A stretch of DNA of 28,724 nt from DATGZX01 sp035296965. GTDB lineage: Bacteria; Planctomycetota; Planctomycetia; Gemmatales; Gemmataceae. Where the stretch lies: the NCBI GenBank assembly GCA_035296965.1, contig DATGZX010000208.1:1-28724 (forward strand), in the 5' to 3' direction. A model generated the notes under the pieces. That model had not been told where the DNA came from. It saw only the letters and a program-made list of their open reading frames with translations, and ran no database searches. Made by a program: the position numbers and the translations under genes. This document shows, one piece after another, positions 23,497-28,724 of this stretch. The first letter of the stretch is position 1. Every line of letters starts with the position of its first letter.

Positions 23497-26400
23497 ATGA
23501 AGAACTGGTTCCGCCAGGCATTTGCATCATCCCCTCGCAACAGCAAGCGTGAAACCAAACCAACCTCCCGAATGCTTTCGAAGAAGTGTCGGCCGCTGCT
23601 CGAAACCCTGGAAGACCGCACAGTGCCGTCGGGCTTGAACATCAGCAACGGAGTCCTGTCCTACATCGGGAACTCGAGCGGCTTGACCGTTTCGACCACG
23701 GGTCCCGGCGGAACCTACACGCTCGTCGACAACCAGCCCTTCATCCTCTCTCCGGGAGCGGTCAGCGCGGGGTGGACGACAAACGGCAACACGGCGACTG
23801 GCCCGGACAACTCGGTCACGTCCATCAATCTCGCCACGAACCCGAGCGACGCTACCATCTCCATCCAGTCGGTGGATGCCGATACGACGATCTCAGCATC
23901 TGATGCAGGCAGTGACACGTTCGACGTGACCGCCAATGGAATTCCGGCCGGCAATACCGTCACCTTTGCCGACACGGCGAACAGCGGCAGTGACAGCTTC
24001 GTTATCGACACGGGAGGGACCCACGGGACGTTCTCGACTGGACAGTTTGGCCGTGAATCCTATCAGGCTGCCGGCAGGGGCTTGGTCGACTTCACTACTG
24101 ACAAGCCCGGCTTCGCCGACAATTTCACGGGAGTCGCAAACGGCGCCCTGACCGTGAACCTCAACACCCTCTACACTGCTCCGACCGCGCTCAATACGAC
24201 GATTTCGGTCTCCGCGGGCGAGTTTGAGGCCAATGTCTCCGGTGTCTTCCAGCGCTTCTTCCCGATCAGTGATCTCGCCAGCGTCGTGGTGGGTGGCACG
24301 ACCGCGGGCGAGAGTCTGACCATCGACTACGCCAACGGCAACCCACTTCCCGGTTCTGGTCTGAGCTACAATCCCCTGGCGGCGACCGGCGGCGGTTCCA
24401 ACTCCCTGGCCCTCGAGGGTGGTTCATTCACCAGCGAGGTCTACACCGCCACCGGCCCAGGTGCCGGTTCCATCACCTACAACGGCAGCATTCCGATCCA
24501 GTTCTCGAATCTGACCCCAATCGACGACACCGTTCCCTCCCCCTCGTTCATATTCAACTCCCCCTCAGGGAACCAGACCGTCGACGTCGTCAACGGCCCG
24601 ATCGTCGGGGGCGCGCAGACCGATCAGATCAATGACGGGGGAACGGGCTCGTTCGAGCTCATCAACTTCGGCAACAAGACGGCAGCGACGGTCGACACCC
24701 AGGCGGGCAACGATACGATCCAGGTAGATGTCACCCTCGTGGCCGCCGGCCTGACGACCCTCGATGTGAACTCCGGCAACGGCAACGGCACATTTAACAT
24801 CAGCCCTGTCCCGGTGGGCTTATCGGCCACCATCGACGGCGGTGCGCCCACTGCTGTGCCGGGCAACACGCTGAATTACGATGGCCCGGGGGCAATCAAC
24901 CCCACGGGCACCGGCGCGGGGACGATTACGCAGCCTGGCTTCGCATTGGTCACCTTCTCGGGCATCGGGTTGGCGTTCACCTCTCTGTCCTCGGTTGTCT
25001 CCACGCCGGGCGGCCAGGTGGTGACCGTCACTGGTGACCAGGACTTCCCGGGCGAGGACGATGCCTTTGCGGTAACCACAGACGCCACGGGCCAATTCCT
25101 GGAGATTTCGTTGAACGGCGCGACGGGCTTCTTTGCCGAGCAGGCGGCGGTGTTGCAGATCAACATCAATGGTCTGGCTGGAAACGATAATCTAACGGTG
25201 GACAGTTCCCATACCCTGATCGACATCCCCAACGGCATCCGCTATGACGGCGGCACGGGCTTCAACACACTCGATTTAACGCAAACCGGCGGCGTTACGC
25301 AGACCAGCGACACTTATAACGTGGGACCCAACCCAGGCGAAGGCTCCAGCGTGATCGTCGGCCCCAGTGGCACCCAGACGGTGTACTTCCAGAACCTGGC
25401 TCCCGTGCTGGACAACGTTCCCGCCGTGCTGGCCACCGTCAACGGCGCGTCCGCCGACAGCACCATCGATTACTCCCAGGGCCCGGGCGGCGGCATCTTC
25501 GTGGGCAACACGGGATTGGTCACTGTCGATAACCAGGAGCCCTACGAGTTCAATAACAAGGCCAACCTGGTTATCAACGCCCTAGCCGGCAGCGACGCGA
25601 TCAACATTAGTCACGTGACCACTCCCACAGCGTTGACCGGCATCACCGTCAACGGCGGCGGAGCGGGCGGGTCGGGCACCCTGACGATCACCGGCACGTC
25701 GAGTGCCGAGAGCTTCGAATACGACCCAACCGGCGTGGACAGCGGCAGCGTGCTGGCCACGGGCTCGCCGAGCGTGGCATTCACGGCGATTGGAGCAGTG
25801 GTGATTGACGGCCAAAGCGGCACAACCGCGGACACGTTGGCGGTCCGCACTCCGGCCGGGCAGGACGAAGTCCTTCTCAAGCCCGGCAGCAGCCCTGACT
25901 CGGGGACGGTTGACGTAAGCACCAGCACCGGCGCCACGGCCCCGCTGACCTTCCACGGGCTGGGACAGGCCGCCACCCTCACGTTCCTCAGCGGCGCCGT
26001 CAACACCCCGGAGGATTCGCTCGAATACGACGGTGCCGGCGGCGCCGATACCTTCACCGTAACGGCGCCCAATGGCGGAACTATTCAGCTAAATCACCAG
26101 ATCGACGTCTTCATCCCGGGTGTCAACAGCCTCCGTCTCAACAGCTTGGGCGGCAGTGACACGTTCAACGTAACGCCTTTGACGAACGCGGCCATCAACA
26201 TTGACGGCGGAGGGCCCGCCTCCGCGCTCAATTTCGACGCCGCCAATCTTGCGCTGTTCACGGCCAACGGCCGATTCACCGCCAACGGCCAGCAGCCGGT
26301 GACCTTTACCAACATCGGGCCAATCAATGTCGCCAATGCGGCGAGCGTCAGCACGTTCTACGGCCCAGACACGGCGGACCGTACAACGGCCCTGGCCGGC

Positions 26401-27030
26401 CTGTCTCCCGCGCAACGGTTCGTGCAAGTGCTCTACCTCAACGCCCTGGGTCGGACCGGCAGTTTGTCCGAACTGAACGCTTGGGTCGCTACTCTACAGA
26501 GCAGTTCCAATGGCCAGGCCGTGGTTGCCGCGGACATTGAGGATTCGCCGGAAGCCCGCCGGCATTTGGTCGACACGTGGTACCGGACTTATCTGGGCCG
26601 GCCCCTGGGCGCCAATGAACAGCAGCCTTGGGTCAGCATGCTTACGGGAGGGGCTTCCGAGGAGGTGACGCTCAGCGGCATCCTGGGCTCTCTGGAGTTC
26701 AACACCCGCGCGCAATTGCTTGTCAGCTCCGGGACTGCGGACGAGCGCTACGTGCAGGCGCTGTACCTGGTGCTGCTCAATCGCACGGGCAGCAACGGCG
26801 AAGTGGCCAGCCATGTCGCCGACCTCCCGTCTCTGGGGCACGACGGCGTGGCGCAAGAGTTCCTGTTCTCGGCCGAACTCCGCGGCAACCTGATCGAGGC
26901 GTACTACAACACGCTTTTACACCGCAGTTCCGATGCCGCGGGGCTCGCCGCCTGGTTCAGCTCCGGCCTGGATGCAAACCACATTCGCCTGGAATTCGAA
27001 GCCTCCATCGAATTCTATACTTTTGGTTAA
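23497..27030 (+). CDS. Large tagged surface protein with C-terminal DUF4214 repeats
   Basis: The protein has 1177 residues. The basic N terminus ends in LETLEDRTVPSG (35-46), the planctomycete extracellular-protein tag, with no hydrophobic signal peptide. Residues 47-965 are rich in Gly, Asn, Thr, Asp and Ser, with repeated beta-strand units such as AGNDTIQVDV, LAGNDNLTVDS, LAGSDAINIS and LGGSDTFNVT. These loosely resemble calcium-binding or haemolysin-type G-x-D repeats, but no canonical RTX nonapeptide array is seen. Residues 968-1177 hold four DUF4214-type helical repeats (LYLNALGRTGS, WYRTYLGRPLG, LYLVLLNRTGS, YYNTLLHRSSD) and end in EFYTFG. TGAGG at 23485-23489 supports the ATG. A structural or adhesive surface role is inferred. 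It shares both ends, but not the middle, with the protein at 7071-9128. Confidence 0.88.
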   Translation: MKNWFRQAFASSPRNSKRETKPTSRMLSKKCRPLLETLEDRTVPSGLNISNGVLSYIGNSSGLTVSTTGPGGTYTLVDNQPFILSPGAVSAGWTTNGNTATGPDNSVTSINLATNPSDATISIQSVDADTTISASDAGSDTFDVTANGIPAGNTVTFADTANSGSDSFVIDTGGTHGTFSTGQFGRESYQAAGRGLVDFTTDKPGFADNFTGVANGALTVNLNTLYTAPTALNTTISVSAGEFEANVSGVFQRFFPISDLASVVVGGTTAGESLTIDYANGNPLPGSGLSYNPLAATGGGSNSLALEGGSFTSEVYTATGPGAGSITYNGSIPIQFSNLTPIDDTVPSPSFIFNSPSGNQTVDVVNGPIVGGAQTDQINDGGTGSFELINFGNKTAATVDTQAGNDTIQVDVTLVAAGLTTLDVNSGNGNGTFNISPVPVGLSATIDGGAPTAVPGNTLNYDGPGAINPTGTGAGTITQPGFALVTFSGIGLAFTSLSSVVSTPGGQVVTVTGDQDFPGEDDAFAVTTDATGQFLEISLNGATGFFAEQAAVLQININGLAGNDNLTVDSSHTLIDIPNGIRYDGGTGFNTLDLTQTGGVTQTSDTYNVGPNPGEGSSVIVGPSGTQTVYFQNLAPVLDNVPAVLATVNGASADSTIDYSQGPGGGIFVGNTGLVTVDNQEPYEFNNKANLVINALAGSDAINISHVTTPTALTGITVNGGGAGGSGTLTITGTSSAESFEYDPTGVDSGSVLATGSPSVAFTAIGAVVIDGQSGTTADTLAVRTPAGQDEVLLKPGSSPDSGTVDVSTSTGATAPLTFHGLGQAATLTFLSGAVNTPEDSLEYDGAGGADTFTVTAPNGGTIQLNHQIDVFIPGVNSLRLNSLGGSDTFNVTPLTNAAINIDGGGPASALNFDAANLALFTANGRFTANGQQPVTFTNIGPINVANAASVSTFYGPDTADRTTALAGLSPAQRFVQVLYLNALGRTGSLSELNAWVATLQSSSNGQAVVAADIEDSPEARRHLVDTWYRTYLGRPLGANEQQPWVSMLTGGASEEVTLSGILGSLEFNTRAQLLVSSGTADERYVQALYLVLLNRTGSNGEVASHVADLPSLGHDGVAQEFLFSAELRGNLIEAYYNTLLHRSSDAAGLAAWFSSGLDANHIRLEFEASIEFYTFG

Positions 27031-27152
27031 GCCTTCTGCCGGATGAGCCCTTTTGCCAGTTTGGAACTGAAGTGCTCGGCTCGCTTCTCCGCGCTCGGCG
27101 AGGGTCTCTGACCCCGCCGCTCCTCATGACCGAAGGTCTCCCTCCCCCGCCC

Positions 27153-27305
27153 TCACCAGTAAACCCGGCTCAGCAACGCGTCGCAAGCCATTTCATCCTC
27201 GTTGAGCCAATACCCAGCCGAGGAAAAGCGCCAATGCTCCGGCTGCCTTACCAGCCCCTTGCGACAGGAGTTGGCGTGCAGATAGTCAAGCTTGGCCTGC
27301 CAACA
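27153..27305 (-). pseudogene. C-terminal remnant of a REP-associated (Y1/IS200-type) transposase
   Basis: The last 50 residues of this frame read QAKLDYLHANSCRKGLVRQP then EHWRFSSAGYW. This is the end of the Y1_Tnp/RAYT family, whose usual form is KLxYhHxNPhxxGLVxxPxxWxxSSxxYW. The HUH and catalytic Tyr regions are absent: upstream of 27305 the same frame does not continue as transposase. The usual NP is NS here. It is a dead copy, truncated at its 5' side. Confidence 0.75.
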
Positions 27306-27790
27306 GGAAGGACCAAAAGGCGCCTCAGCGCGAACTCCGCACTTTGCAAAAATCGCGGAAAACACGCGGCTTTTGGCAAGGCCAAAGCATTTTGAGAATG
27401 GCCCCCTCCCGAAATGCCCTGTCGAGACCTCAGAAAGTGTCAAAAACACGGGCTTTTTGCGTGGTGATCATTTTGGGACTAAAAAGGCCCTTGGCGCAAA
27501 ATGCATTCGGAGGCGAATTTCACGCGATATTAGGGATTCTGTTACTATTGTGTTTGGAATTGCAGTTTCTCATGACGGGCCCGATTCCCTGGAAAAATCC
27601 GCAGAAATGCTCAGGTGGGGATCGCGTCGATCAGAACGTGATCGAAACTCTATCTAAGACGTGTTGTCTGGGGTACGTCCGCGCAAGTGTCATTTTAGCC
27701 CATACAAGGCAGCCAGTCAGCTGCATTGCTTGTCTTGGCGGAATCTGCCCAAGCAGATCGAACCCGACCGCCGCAATCGTGTCACGGAAC

Positions 27791-27914
27791 CTATATGGCC
27801 GTGCGTGAATCGGCAGCGGCGGTTTGTGGGGCACGTTTGTAACGTGCCCAGACGCCGGCCGGCACGTTGAAAACGTGCCCCACAAATGCCGCCGAATTAC
27901 GCACCGTCATATAG
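27791..27914. repeat. Double-hairpin palindromic element (REP/BIME-like)
   Basis: There are two hairpins in tandem: GGGCACGTT-TGT-AACGTGCCC (27829-27849) and GGCACGTT-GAA-AACGTGCC (27861-27879), both with perfect stems. They are enclosed by longer arms that also pair, from CTATATG at 27791 with CATATAG at 27914, through TTTGTGGGGCACGTT and its complement, with a few mismatches and a small indel. The whole 124-bp unit is one imperfect inverted repeat, as expected of a BIME or short non-autonomous element. Confidence 0.85.
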
Positions 27915-27991
27915 AGACGCGGCCATTGTCCATTGGTATCTACCCAACTTTGCGGGTCGGTTTCCTACTGCGAAGCAGTTGCACAACGGAG

Positions 27992-28036
27992 CCCAGGGTC
28001 GCTGTCGCGACGCATGTCGCGGCGGCGCACCCTGGG
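27992..28036. repeat. GC-rich palindrome starting CCCAGGGT
   Basis: The arm at 27992-28011 (CCCAGGGTCGC...GCGAC) pairs with 28016-28036 (GTCGC...GCGCACCCTGGG) across a 4-nt loop, with one bulge and two mismatches. It looks like an intergenic repeat; I recall CCCAGGGT...ACCCTGGG palindromes as frequent in planctomycete genomes. Confidence 0.75.
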
Positions 28037-28412
28037 AGAGAAGGTCCTTCCTTTTCCAAACTCTGAAGAAGTTTCACACGAACGCAGAAGATCCTCGCAT
28101 GCCGCAGTGGCAGTCGGTGAATGCACATGGTCTCTTGTGTCAGTCAACCTACCGATTGGCCTTGGTCCAGTGCCCGGTTTTGTGCGGGAATGGGCGATGT
28201 GATTTTGCCCATAGATCCACTTGCAGAATTTGTGGGTTGAACCCGGGGCGCTTTCGCGTCCCCTTGCAGGCGATGTTCTAACTACCAGAGCGCGCTCAAG
28301 GACCGCGAAAACATGGCATCCGGCGCACAGCTGGTGAAAGTGTGCGCGCAAAATCCAGGCATGGCTGAATTCTGCGCGCACAGGCTACGTCAGATTTCCA
28401 ACGATCTCCTCT

Positions 28413-28724
28413 CTAGCGCCTCTGTTTTGCGAAAGTTAGGGAGCCCTTTCCCGACCACTCGTAGCCAAGCGGGTCGGTGGATCCCAACACAAAGGGCTCG
28501 GTGGTGGCGTACATGGTCCAGCCGCCGGTGACACCGTTGAATTTCCCGGTACATTCCTGATCATACGGTACAAACTCGGCCAAGAAAAACGCCTGGTACG
28601 TGCCGCCGAAGCCTACTTTGCCGCTTACATGGACCAGATCATACGTCCCCGTTGGAGTCGTGCCATCAGGGGTACCGTAATACACGGCTAATTTGTCCCC
28701 ATCTTCACCGGTAAACACGTAGGG
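28413..28724 (-). CDS. 3' end of an unrecognised gene, runs off the right edge
   Basis: The frame is open from the window edge to TAG at 28413-28415, giving about 103 residues of C terminus; the true start is outside. The sequence is Gly/Thr/aromatic-rich and beta-like (DKLAVYYGTPDG, GTYDLVHVSGKVGFGGTY, FVPYDQECTGKFNGVTGGW, EPFVLGSTDPLGYEW), compatible with a small secreted or surface beta-barrel-like domain. I do not recognise the family. The product-like composition and even codon use argue that it is real. Confidence 0.65.
   Translation of the reverse strand, partial: PYVFTGEDGDKLAVYYGTPDGTTPTGTYDLVHVSGKVGFGGTYQAFFLAEFVPYDQECTGKFNGVTGGWTMYATTEPFVLGSTDPLGYEWSGKGSLTFAKQRR

Larger units (their letters stand above)
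27031..28412. other. Gene-poor region with mobile-element debris
   Basis: About 1.4 kb has no gene I can support. Composition is less GC-rich and more mixed than in the neighbouring genes, and frames on both strands are short and lack Shine-Dalgarno sites. It holds a transposase remnant (27153-27305), a double-hairpin palindrome (27791-27914) and a second palindrome (27992-28036). Nothing is recognised from 28040 to 28412. Confidence 0.6.

Noticed and set aside
24700..26200. RTX-type calcium-binding repeats in the second surface protein
   Set aside because: Units such as AGNDTIQVD resemble half of an RTX nonapeptide but are isolated, not arrayed as GGxGxDxUx, so a type I secretion RTX assignment is not supported.
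27344..27808. 154-codon plus-strand frame in the gene-poor region
   Set aside because: It has no Shine-Dalgarno and no domain, and it conflicts with the transposase-remnant strand and the double-hairpin palindrome.
27631..27885. 84-codon minus-strand frame with GTFSTCRPASGHVTNVPHK
   Set aside because: The peptide is produced by reading through the two hairpins of the palindromic element; such frames are typical artefacts of these repeats.
1..28724. CRISPR arrays, rRNA and tRNA genes
   Set aside because: No regularly spaced repeats with unique spacers, no cloverleaf with TTCGA-type T arm plus acceptor pairing, and no rRNA core sequence were seen by eye. A tRNAscan or Infernal run would be needed to be certain.

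Overview
The window looks like part of a planctomycete chromosome, most likely the Gemmatales/Gemmataceae group. The indicators are a PSCyt2/PSD1 (DUF1549/DUF1553) cytochrome-like protein and a DUF1501 Tat-exported protein, large secreted WD40 proteins with a C-terminal helical-repeat domain, and two big surface-type proteins carrying the planctomycete N-terminal tag (LEQRLVPA, LEDRTVPS) and a C-terminal DUF4214 block. G+C is high and Shine-Dalgarno sites are good. The family assignments come from motif recognition by eye; no database search was run.

Layout. Positions 1-49 are a CCCTGAC heptamer array just upstream of a 530-residue protein that joins GNAT acetyltransferase sequence to a C-terminal cyclic-nucleotide-binding domain (61-1653). 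Positions 1940-6402 hold a two-gene minus-strand operon for a CzcA/CusA-type heavy-metal RND pump and its periplasmic adaptor; no outer-membrane channel gene is present. A gene-poor gap with a possible membrane-protein relic leads to the first tagged surface protein (7071-9128, beta-helix plus DUF4214). Next come a Tat-exported N,N-dimethylformamidase-large-subunit-like protein (9438-10976, minus) and, divergent from it, a 1694-residue secreted WD40/HEAT-like protein made of two tandem copies of the same architecture (11213-16297).

Positions 16341-21563 are a minus-strand block: PSCyt2/PSD1 protein, then a nucleotidyltransferase with a toxin-antitoxin-like look, then DUF1501. In planctomycetes the PSD1 and DUF1501 genes are usually direct neighbours, so the nucleotidyltransferase, preceded by a 30-bp inverted repeat, looks like an insertion into that pair. 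It is translationally coupled to DUF1501, because its stop codon overlaps the DUF1501 Shine-Dalgarno. A secreted ARPP-1-type protein (21989-23038) follows on the plus strand, then a decayed Ser/Thr kinase fragment, then the second tagged DUF4214 surface protein (23497-27030).

The last 1.7 kb is gene-poor and rich in debris: a C-terminal remnant of a REP-associated (Y1/IS200-type) transposase, a 124-bp double-hairpin palindrome resembling a REP/BIME element, a second GC-rich palindrome, and the 3' end of an unrecognised gene running off the right edge. No complete new defence or biosynthetic system is visible. The best leads are the acetyltransferase/cNMP sensor with its heptamer array, the modular tag-passenger-DUF4214 surface proteins, the nucleotidyltransferase inserted in the PSD1-DUF1501 pair, and the transposase relic lying close to palindromes of the kind such enzymes mobilise.
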